Assembly: GCA_964459805.1 (NCBI GenBank)
Contig: CAYWOD010000182.1
Coordinates: forward strand, 1-7,618
Direction of reading: 5' to 3'
Source: DAOVRL01 sp964459805
GTDB taxonomy: Bacteria > Planctomycetota > Phycisphaerae > Sedimentisphaerales > Anaerobacaceae
Length of the DNA: 7,618 nt
Each line of letters begins with the position of its first letter. The first letter of the stretch is position 1. The position numbers were made by a program, and so were the translations under genes. The notes under the pieces were generated by a model. The model did not search any database, was not told the origin of the DNA, and was given only the letters and a program-made list of their open reading frames with translations. Shown here piece by piece: positions 1 to 5,094 of the stretch.

Positions 1-40
1 ACAGGGAATACAAACTAAACCTAAATGAGGAGACCATATT

Positions 41-685
41 ATGTCTACTCGACGAAACGGTTTGGCCAAGCACGTCAAAGTCAGAAATGACAAGTTGAAA
101 GTGGGAAGTTTTGCGTTTTGCTTCTTTGTTCTTGTCTTTCTATCCACGGGCTGTGAGAGTCTGCGGTTTGCACCTAACCAGCAGCAGAAGCAGAATGCCT
201 GGCTGCATAATCGCACGGCGATGATAGCGACTCAGACGGCCAAGCAGGAAGACACATCGCCGGAGCTTCAGAGCCTGACCGAGCTTAGCGAGCTTCAGAG
301 CCGGGCGTTTACCAGTTACTTCGGACTGCCTAAAGAATTTCCATCGACCGAATCGGCTGAAGATATTCTGGCCGAGTCGAGCCGGCAGCTTGCGAGAGGG
401 GCTTTTGAAGATTCCGCCGCTCGACCGGATGTGTGGCAGACGGCTGATACGGCGATGGAGCTTGGCATCGGGATATTTGCACTTCTCGGCGGAGTGTACG
501 GCACCAGAGCTGTGCGGTTCTTAAAGCAAGCGAGGACAAAGTCGAAGGCACTGCAGGAGATCATCGCCGGCAACGAGCTTTTCAAAAAGAACCATCAGGC
601 CAACGCCGGTGCATTCAAACAGGCCCACCAAAACCAATCACCCCAAACCCGCCAAATCGTCACGGAGGTCAAGAGTGGCGCTTAG
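41..685 (+). CDS. Putative lipoprotein with a second membrane segment, function unknown
   Basis: The 214-residue product is not recognised with certainty. The start is ATG at 41 with a strong Shine-Dalgarno sequence, GAGGAG, at 27-32 (8-base spacing). The N-terminus is basic (residues 4-20), then hydrophobic (about 23-36), ending in LSTGC with Cys38. This fits a lipoprotein signal, although the -3 position is Ser and the n-region is long. Residues 45-135 are hydrophilic and Gln/Glu/Ser-rich and probably helical. A second hydrophobic, Gly-rich segment lies at about 139-155 (MELGIGIFALLGGVYG), followed by a basic tail with ALQEIIAGNELFKK. A small lipoprotein with a second membrane helix and basic tail recalls accessory membrane proteins of phage lysis or structural cassettes, but that is only an impression. 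A 14-codon reading frame with its own ribosome binding site overlaps its end. The promoter lies outside the window. The gene is likely real; its role is unknown. Confidence 0.75.
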   Translation: MSTRRNGLAKHVKVRNDKLKVGSFAFCFFVLVFLSTGCESLRFAPNQQQKQNAWLHNRTAMIATQTAKQEDTSPELQSLTELSELQSRAFTSYFGLPKEFPSTESAEDILAESSRQLARGAFEDSAARPDVWQTADTAMELGIGIFALLGGVYGTRAVRFLKQARTKSKALQEIIAGNELFKKNHQANAGAFKQAHQNQSPQTRQIVTEVKSGA

Positions 686-719
686 TATTCAAGATCGGCG
701 GCCCGTCGAATGTTCTTGA
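675..719 (+). other. 14-codon ORF with strong ribosome binding site overlapping the preceding stop
   Basis: GGAGG at 664-668 precedes a GTG at 675 by 6 bases, a better ribosome binding site than most real genes here have. The frame overlaps the stop of the upstream lipoprotein gene (683-685), as in coupled operons. It reads MALSIQDRRPVECS and stops at TGA 717-719. It could be the 5' stub of a lost downstream gene, a leader peptide, or chance. Nothing recognisable continues in any frame after it before the inverted repeat at 797-867. Confidence 0.3.
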
Positions 720-729
720 CAGGTGGGTC

Positions 730-760
730 GTAGCAGTTAAACTTGAGTGAGTTCTGCTAC
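730..760 (+). other. Hairpin downstream of the first lipoprotein gene
   Basis: GTAGCAG (730-736) pairs with CTGCTAC (754-760). An inner AACT/AGTT pairing is possible after a 3-base bulge, leaving a 6-base loop. It lies 45 bases after the stop codon at 685. It could act as a transcript end or stability structure, but no T-tract follows, so an intrinsic terminator call is weak. Confidence 0.3.
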
Positions 761-796
761 AAAGGGTTAATGCTCCATCATAGGTCAAATGGTGGA

Positions 797-867
797 TGCC
801 ATTCTGAGCGAGGCGAAGAATCTCTTTGGCTCAGGCCAGATGCTTCGCCTTTCGGCTCAGCATGACA
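797..867. repeat. REP/MITE-like imperfect inverted repeat
   Basis: The left arm (797-823, containing CATTCTGAGCGAGGCGAAG) and right arm (838-867, read on the other strand as TGTCATGCTGAGCCGAAAGG followed by CGAAGCATCT) are near-reverse-complements of 27 and 30 bases, with a few mismatches and a 3-base length difference. The loop between them is about 14 bases. From memory, palindromes built on 'ATTCTGAGCGAAGCGAAGAATC' recur in many environmental bacterial genomes, Planctomycetes among them; this copy looks like a diverged member. The element is non-coding, lies between two lipoprotein genes and would form a strong RNA hairpin. Its copy number cannot be judged from one window. Confidence 0.65.
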
Positions 868-930
868 AATCCTTAAAACCACTTGTGAAGGGCCGGCGAG
901 GCAGAGATTGAACCATAGGCAATGTAGAAT

Positions 931-945
931 TCACCCGGCGGGTGA
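931..945 (+). promoter_or_regulatory. Perfect hairpin just upstream of a ribosome binding site
   Basis: TCACCC (931-936), loop GGC, then GGGTGA (940-945) form a perfect 6-bp stem. It ends 8 bases before the GAAAGGA ribosome binding site of the lipoprotein gene starting at 968. A -10-like TAGAAT lies immediately upstream at 925-930, but no -35 element sits at proper spacing. It may be an operator half-pair or a 5'-leader hairpin, or chance. Confidence 0.3.
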
Positions 946-967
946 GATTGTAGAAAGGACTCGAAAA

Positions 968-1342
968 ATGAAGAGACTGATTATCGTACCGCTGCTGGCC
1001 TTTGTGCTTTGCTCGTGTGCACCGACGAACCGCGGACACTTGGGGACGTGGGAGGCAACCGGGATGCCCGATTACTATGTCGTAGCGAAGATCAGCGACA
1101 AAGCGATTGAGATAACAACACCCGAGGGAACAGACTCAGGCCAATACGCCATTGACTACACTAAGACCCCTATCTGGTTTGATTTCACATCACGCGGAAA
1201 GGTTGTTAGGTGTATCATGGAGTTTATCGACAAGGATTCGTTTAGAATAATCGGCGAGGATGAGGCGGACATACCTCGGCCGGGCGAGTTTGAGCCGGCA
1301 AAAGACGTTGTGCTATTCCAGAGAATGGAGAAAAAGAAATAG
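968..1342 (+). CDS. Small secreted lipoprotein, TIGR03067/lipocalin-like
   Basis: The product has 124 residues. The start at ATG 968 is preferred because GAAAGGA (about 953-959) sits correctly before it, and because translation from here begins with a clean signal peptide: MKR, a hydrophobic stretch (residues 4-14), then the lipobox LCSC with Cys17 as the lipidated residue. An in-frame TTG at 908 would add a non-signal leader and run through the hairpin at 931-945. The mature part reads GTWEATG near the N-terminus, a strand-rich middle (AIEITTPEGTDSGQYAIDYT, then a GKVVRCIMEF strand), and RPGEFEP near residues 104-110. The order Gly-x-Trp, Thr-Pro-[ED]-Gly-Thr, Lys-x-Pro, Arg-Pro-x-x-Phe resembles planctomycete TIGR03067-type proteins, a beta-barrel-like group of unknown function. 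That assignment is from remembered family pattern, not a search. The gene appears to be a single transcription unit. Confidence 0.75.
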   Translation: MKRLIIVPLLAFVLCSCAPTNRGHLGTWEATGMPDYYVVAKISDKAIEITTPEGTDSGQYAIDYTKTPIWFDFTSRGKVVRCIMEFIDKDSFRIIGEDEADIPRPGEFEPAKDVVLFQRMEKKK

Positions 1343-1420
1343 CCGGCCCGGAACCCGGATTCGCGGCGAACTTCGGTAAAGCTAATCATTCTCATCTATC
1401 AAACTGCACGCGGCGGAGCA

Positions 1421-1720
1421 CTACTTGACCCTTTCCTCAACACGGGCGTCTGAGAAGTCCTGTACGGACTCTATGCGGATTCTTGGCTGATGTCGTTTCG
1501 ACAGACCGATGATCCGCCGAGCCTTATCAGGCGAAGCAATCTCGCGCCCATAATCCGTGAAAACCTCCGTCATATAACGATAGGCTGAATGCACATACTC
1601 CGCCTTGCCTAGAGCCTTGCCGAACCGCGCCTCGCTCATCTCCATCGCCGTCTCCAGATCACCCGCGAACGCACTCAAAGCAGAGAGTACCCACGCAACA
1701 ACAATCTTCGAGCGACTTGG
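1421..1720 (-). pseudogene. Decayed - strand coding remnant; tail resembles BKACE family
   Basis: The - strand frame from about 1720 to the TAG stop at 1421-1423 reads like real protein, including AFAGDLETAMEMSEARFG, GKAEYVHSAYRYMTEVFTDY and GREIASPDKARRIIGL. The last block resembles the GREIATPDEARE(I/L)LGL motif near the C-terminus of beta-keto acid cleavage enzymes (BKACE, formerly DUF849; 3-keto-5-aminohexanoate cleavage), which are TIM-barrel proteins of about 270-300 residues. Upstream of about 1720 the open frame continues to an ATG at 1849, but that part (CSPKGQEGHRGQD and similar) is low-quality and lies opposite a good + strand promoter, so it is probably not the original N-terminus. 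The expected BKACE core (HVRVGLEDN-like) is absent. The most likely reading is a C-terminal fragment of a lost gene; an intact small unknown protein of 142 residues or less is the alternative. The family assignment is weak. Confidence 0.4.
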
Positions 1721-1792
1721 AACCCCCAACAATCCCCGGCAATCTTGTCCTCTGTGTCCTTCCTGGCCCTTGGGGCTGCAACTGGTTAATTT

Positions 1793-1818
1793 GACCCTTG
1801 AAATTCGTCGGACCCTTG
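1793..1818 (+). repeat. 8-bp direct repeat GACCCTTG, 18-bp period
   Basis: GACCCTTG occurs at 1793-1800 and again at 1811-1818, with start-to-start spacing of 18 bases (under two helical turns). The copies overlap the -35 and the extended -10 elements of the candidate sulfatase promoter. Such placement fits a repressor site, or an alternative promoter signature. A related TTGACCCTT also occurs at 1425-1433. Confidence 0.4.
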
Positions 1819-1825
1819 CTAAAAT
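1798..1825 (+). promoter_or_regulatory. Candidate extended -10 promoter of the first sulfatase gene
   Basis: TTGAAA (1798-1803) and TAAAAT (1820-1825) are spaced by 16 bases. TG at 1817-1818 gives an extended -10 element (TGnTAAAAT). Transcription would begin near 1832 and leave a leader of about 95 bases before the ATG at 1928. An 8-bp direct repeat GACCCTTG (1793-1800 and 1811-1818) overlaps both boxes and could be an operator. It is the best sigma-70-type promoter seen in the window. Confidence 0.45.
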
Positions 1826-1927
1826 GGCAAAAGCAATTGACTCTATCACTCGTTGGGCGTATGGCTCCTTTGTTGCCTGCGAGATAGTGCAATTTAACAG
1901 TTGAATTTAGTCTGGAGGACCTTGTCA

Positions 1928-3376
1928 ATGGACAGACGCGATTTCCTTAAAGCCCTGGGAGCAGGAGCAGCCGCATTGGCCCTGCCGCGAACGCTCACAG
2001 CCGCCCAAAGCAACGCCAAACAACCCAACATCCTGTTCATCTTCGCCGATGACCAAACGTATGAAGGCGTCCGCGCCCTCGGAAACGACGAAGTGCAGAC
2101 CCCGAACCTCGACAGGCTCGTGCGAAACGGCGTAACCTTCACCCACGCCTACAATCAGGGATCCTGGACGGGTGCCGTCTGCGTCGCCAGCCGGACGATG
2201 CTCAACACCGGAATGTTCCTGTGGCACGCACAAAGAGTCGATAAAGGAGCTGACACACGATTCAAGCAGTCCGGCAAACTGTGGGCGCAGCTTATCGACT
2301 CAGCAGGTTACGATACATACATGACGGGCAAATGGCACGTCAAGGCCGACGCCGCATCCATATTCGATCTCACCACGAATATCCGCGGCGGAATGCCCAA
2401 GCAGACCAAGGCTGGCTACAACCGCCCCATAGAGGGTCAGCCCGACCCGTGGAAACCATGGGACAAGAAGTTCGGCGGATACTGGCAGGGCGGAAAGCAC
2501 TGGAGCGAGGTCCTCGGCGATGACGCCGTCGGTTTCCTCGACCAGACTTCCAAAAGCGGCAAGCCGTTCTTTATGTACCTGGCCTTCAACGCACCGCACG
2601 ACCCGAGGCAGTCACCCAAGGAATACGTGGACAAATACCCCCTGGACAAGGTCAAAGTGCCTGAGAACTTCGTCCCCGAGCATCCCGATAAGGACGCTAT
2701 CGCGTGCGGCAAGAGACAAAGGGACGAAAGCCTCGCCCCCTTCCCGCGCACACCCTACGCCGTCAAGGTCAACCGCCAGGAGTATTACGCGATCATCACT
2801 CACATGGACACCCAGGTCGGCCGAATCCTCGATGCACTGGAGAAATCGGGCAAAGCCGACAATACATATATATTCTTCTCCGCCGACCACGGACTTGCCG
2901 TCGGCCATCACGGGCTTATGGGCAAGCAGAACCTCTACGACCACAGCGTCAGGGTCCCCTTAATGGTCGTCGGTCCTGGAATCAGGAAAGACAAAAAGAT
3001 CGACACCCCCGTCTATCTCCAGGACATTATGCCTTCCACCCTCCAGCTTGCCGGCGTCGAGAAGCCCGACCACGTCCAGTTCAAGAGCCTGATGCCCCTG
3101 ATAGAAGGCAAGGCCAAGGAATCCTACGACGCCATCTACGGAGGATATCTCACCGTCGCGCGAATGGTAACACACGCCGGCTACAAGCTGCTGCTCTTCC
3201 CGAAGATCAAGAAGGTCCTGCTGTTCAACCTGAAAAAAGACCCCCTGGAGATGAAGAACCTCGCCGATAACCCCAAATACCGCCGGAGGATCAAAAAACT
3301 CTTCGCAAAGCTCATCGATCTCCAAAAGCAAACCGGCGACCAACTGGATTTGAAAAGCATCTACCCCAACCTGTAG
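1928..3376 (+). CDS. Tat-exported type I sulfatase (formylglycine-dependent)
   Basis: The product has 482 residues, the normal length for S1 sulfatases, which hydrolyse sulfate esters, often on polysaccharides. The start is ATG 1928, with GGAGGA at 1914-1919; an in-frame TTG at 1901 is less likely because the twin-arginine signal begins directly at the ATG. The signal is RRDFLKALGAGAAALALP (residues 3-20), with probable cleavage near Ala26, so the enzyme should be free in the periplasm or secreted. Catalytic features in order are Asp41-Asp42 (metal site, in NILFIFADDQ), Cys85-Val-Ala-Ser-Arg89 (formylglycine motif), GKWH 134-137, NAPHDP 221-226, SADHG 318-322 (metal) and GKQNLYDH 332-339 (catalytic Lys). 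The tail LFNLKKDPLEMKNLADNP is typical of the family. The oddity is Ala in place of the usual Pro in CxPSR, which is known in the broader CxP/A-x-R motif. The substrate cannot be told from sequence alone. Confidence 0.93.
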   Translation: MDRRDFLKALGAGAAALALPRTLTAAQSNAKQPNILFIFADDQTYEGVRALGNDEVQTPNLDRLVRNGVTFTHAYNQGSWTGAVCVASRTMLNTGMFLWHAQRVDKGADTRFKQSGKLWAQLIDSAGYDTYMTGKWHVKADAASIFDLTTNIRGGMPKQTKAGYNRPIEGQPDPWKPWDKKFGGYWQGGKHWSEVLGDDAVGFLDQTSKSGKPFFMYLAFNAPHDPRQSPKEYVDKYPLDKVKVPENFVPEHPDKDAIACGKRQRDESLAPFPRTPYAVKVNRQEYYAIITHMDTQVGRILDALEKSGKADNTYIFFSADHGLAVGHHGLMGKQNLYDHSVRVPLMVVGPGIRKDKKIDTPVYLQDIMPSTLQLAGVEKPDHVQFKSLMPLIEGKAKESYDAIYGGYLTVARMVTHAGYKLLLFPKIKKVLLFNLKKDPLEMKNLADNPKYRRRIKKLFAKLIDLQKQTGDQLDLKSIYPNL

Positions 3377-3504
3377 TTCCAATCACCTTCGCCAAAGCGT
3401 CTCTCATATTCCGGTCCGAAACCGCATTTTACAGGATTTTTTTTGCCCCATCGTGTAACATAATCGCCGTGTGCGCAATCATATCTGTGACGATGGTTGG
3501 TGTT

Positions 3505-4071
3505 ATGGCAAAAACTGTTAGGCAAGCTGAGGACGACGATTTGGTGCGAAGGGCCCGAACCGAAGCCGATGCCCTGAGCAGGCTGTACGAAATGTACTAC
3601 GAGCCGATCTTTCGATTTTGCGTCCACAGGCTCTTTTACAAGGAAATCGCCGAAGACGTAACCTCAACGGTCTTTCTCGAAGTGGCGCGCAGGATCGGCG
3701 ACTTCAGGGGTCGAACGGACCAGGACTTTAAAAACTGGCTCTATACCATAGCCGTCAACCAGGCCAACGCCTACATAAGAAAATCGTCGCGACGCAAAAG
3801 GCTGCTCGCCAAGGTCGCCGAGTCGATGGCAGCTTCGACCACCGGGGCGGACGACTCGTCCGAGCTCGACTGGCCAACGCTTTACGCGGCTATTTTGAAA
3901 CTAAAGCCCCAACACCAAACGATCATCACGTTGAGGTTCTTTCAAAATCTCCGGTTCGAACAGATTGCACGGATATTGGACATTACGCAATCAACGGCGC
4001 GCGTGACGCTGCACAGGATTCTCAATAAACTGCGAAAACACTTACAAAACTCTCTCGGTGGAGAAACATAA
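3505..4071 (+). CDS. ECF-like sigma-70 family RNA polymerase sigma factor
   Basis: The product has 188 residues, a typical size for an ECF sigma factor, which directs RNA polymerase to a special promoter set. Sigma region 2 spans about residues 24-100, with LYEMYYEPIFRFCVHRLF, EDVTSTVFLEVARRI and the DNA-melting part DFKNWLYTIAVNQANAYIRK. A short acidic linker (110-122) follows, then region 4 (about 124-182) with LKPQHQTIITLRFFQNLRFE and a helix-turn-helix at about 151-180. The start is uncertain: GTG 3469, ATG 3493 and ATG 3505 are in frame and none has a good ribosome binding site. ATG 3505 (MAKTVRQAEDDDLV) is chosen because the sequence looks like a normal sigma N-terminus from there. The stop TAA (4069-4071) is one base before the next ATG, and the next gene's ribosome binding site lies in this gene's last codons. 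Co-expression with the membrane protein downstream implies a sigma/anti-sigma-type pair. Confidence 0.9.
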   Translation: MAKTVRQAEDDDLVRRARTEADALSRLYEMYYEPIFRFCVHRLFYKEIAEDVTSTVFLEVARRIGDFRGRTDQDFKNWLYTIAVNQANAYIRKSSRRKRLLAKVAESMAASTTGADDSSELDWPTLYAAILKLKPQHQTIITLRFFQNLRFEQIARILDITQSTARVTLHRILNKLRKHLQNSLGGET

Positions 4072-4072
4072 G

Positions 4073-5032
4073 ATGTTCAAAGACGAAGCCGATTTTGAAA
4101 AAACTGTTGGTCGGCTCAATATCGACGATAAGCCGAATCCCGCCCACCGCGAAAAACTGCGCCGGCAAATGCTCTCTGTCTTCAACGAAACCACAAAACA
4201 ATCCCCGGACCGGACAACCGTTACTCAAAGTCGAGGCAGAACGATTATCAAAAGTCCGTTTCTAAAACTCGCAGTAGCAGCAGCGATACTGATAGCAGCA
4301 GCAATTGGCGCTTATAAACTGATCACCCCGGACAATGCCAACTTAGTCGCGGTCGATGACGTAAAAGATAAGACCGGCACATCCGCCCCGCTCCACAAAG
4401 GCACAGCCGGGCCCGTCCACAGAGGCACGCCCGACGAGCTGGTCCCGATCAAGCTCGAACTGCCCAAGCCGATGTTCGTTGGAACGCCACAGCCTGCACG
4501 GGTGGAAAACCTCGAAAAACCTCTCGGCAAGCCGCGCCCGCCGTTCCTGGCGCCCGTCGGAACGACTAACGTTGCGCTCAATAAGCCGGTTTCGAGCAGT
4601 GACGAAGAGCCAATCATCGGCAAGATCGAAATGCTCACCGACGACGACAAAGAGGCCGCCGACGGCAGCTACGTCGAGTTAGGCCCGTTCGACCAGAATA
4701 TTACTATCGATCTCGAGGCGGCACATAATATATACGCCGTTGTGGTCTGGCATTACCACAAGCAGGCCCGCGTTTATTATGACGTCGTGGTGCAGGTGGC
4801 CGACGACCCTGATTTCATAACAAACGTCAGGACGATATTCAACAATGACATCGACAATTCAATCGGCCAGGGCGTCGGTAAGGATATGCACTATACTGAG
4901 ACGAACGAGGGCAAGCTCATCGACACTAAGGGCGTCAGAGCCCGCTACGTCCGGCTTCACAGCAGGGGTAACACCAGCAACGACTTGAACCACTATATCG
5001 AAGTCGCGGTTTACGGCAAACCGGCAGAATAA
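4073..5032 (+). CDS. Single-pass membrane protein with F5/8 type C-like outer domain, putative anti-sigma/sensor (copy 1)
   Basis: The product has 319 residues. ATG 4073 is chosen because GGTGGAG (4057-4063) sits at correct spacing; a GTG at 4058 lies inside that ribosome binding site. The cytoplasmic part (about 1-60) contains a helical block, PNPAHREKLRRQMLSVFNET (21-40), shared with the next gene. A basic stretch precedes the single transmembrane helix (about 64-83), predicting N-in/C-out topology. A Pro/Thr/Gly-rich linker follows (about 86-160), then a C-terminal domain (about 155-319) beginning NVALNKPVSSS and ending RARYVRLHSRGNTSNDLNHY then IEVAVYG. That start and end pattern is typical of the galactose-binding-like/discoidin (F5/8 type C) fold, often carbohydrate-binding. 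WHYHKQ and DDPDF are notable conserved motifs. No zinc-binding anti-sigma motif (HxxxCxxC) is present. An anti-sigma or ligand-sensing role is inferred from topology and the one-base gap after the sigma gene. Confidence 0.85.
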   Translation: MFKDEADFEKTVGRLNIDDKPNPAHREKLRRQMLSVFNETTKQSPDRTTVTQSRGRTIIKSPFLKLAVAAAILIAAAIGAYKLITPDNANLVAVDDVKDKTGTSAPLHKGTAGPVHRGTPDELVPIKLELPKPMFVGTPQPARVENLEKPLGKPRPPFLAPVGTTNVALNKPVSSSDEEPIIGKIEMLTDDDKEAADGSYVELGPFDQNITIDLEAAHNIYAVVVWHYHKQARVYYDVVVQVADDPDFITNVRTIFNNDIDNSIGQGVGKDMHYTETNEGKLIDTKGVRARYVRLHSRGNTSNDLNHYIEVAVYGKPAE

Positions 5033-5053
5033 AGCCGCAGAAAAGGCTTTCTG
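5031..5053 (+). promoter_or_regulatory. Two mutually exclusive small hairpins between the paralogous genes
   Basis: AAAGCC (5031-5036) pairs with GGCTTT (5045-5050), a 6-bp stem with an 8-base loop that overlaps the stop codon. Alternatively CAGAAA (5038-5043) pairs with TTTCTG (5048-5053), a 6-bp stem with a 4-base loop. The two compete for the same bases. They lie in the 62-base gap and could tune expression of the second gene relative to the first; short AT-rich stems also occur by chance, and no T-tract supports a terminator. Confidence 0.25.
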
Positions 5054-5094
5054 TAAACCAGCCTTGCACCAAGATATGGTCAGGAAAGCAGAAA

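Larger units (their letters stand above)
1343..1927. other. 585-base stretch without an intact gene
   Basis: This stretch lies between the small lipoprotein gene and the first sulfatase. It holds the - strand coding remnant (about 1421-1720), a stretch of unassigned sequence (1721-1790) and the candidate promoter and direct repeat (1793-1825). Bases 1826-1927 are the predicted leader of the sulfatase transcript, ending in the ribosome binding site. No tRNA-like or riboswitch-like fold was recognised. The decay suggests a rearrangement border between the lipoprotein region and the sulfatase/sigma region. Confidence 0.5.

Noticed and set aside
716..743. TTGACA (716-721) as the -35 of a promoter for the small lipoprotein gene
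   Set aside because: The best -10 match is TAAACT at 738-743 with only 4 of 6 bases, and the transcript would have to pass the large inverted repeat before the gene at 968.
1605..1904. 99-codon + strand open frame upstream of the first sulfatase
   Set aside because: No ribosome binding site or protein-like pattern; it overlaps the - strand remnant and runs through the candidate promoter.
2704..3270. Long open frame of 188 codons inside the first sulfatase gene, another + strand frame
   Set aside because: Its translation is Arg/Pro-rich with no domain pattern; it is a shadow of the high-GC sulfatase frame, which carries all the catalytic motifs.
3412..3444. Small CGGT/ACCG stem followed by a T8 tract after the first sulfatase gene, as an intrinsic terminator
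   Set aside because: The stem is only 4 bp and is separated from the T-tract by 12 bases, so it does not have terminator geometry.
3428..3464. Promoter for the sigma gene from TTTACA (3428-3433) and CATAAT (3459-3464)
   Set aside because: The spacing is 25 bases, far from 16-18; no -35 match sits at the right distance from CATAAT.
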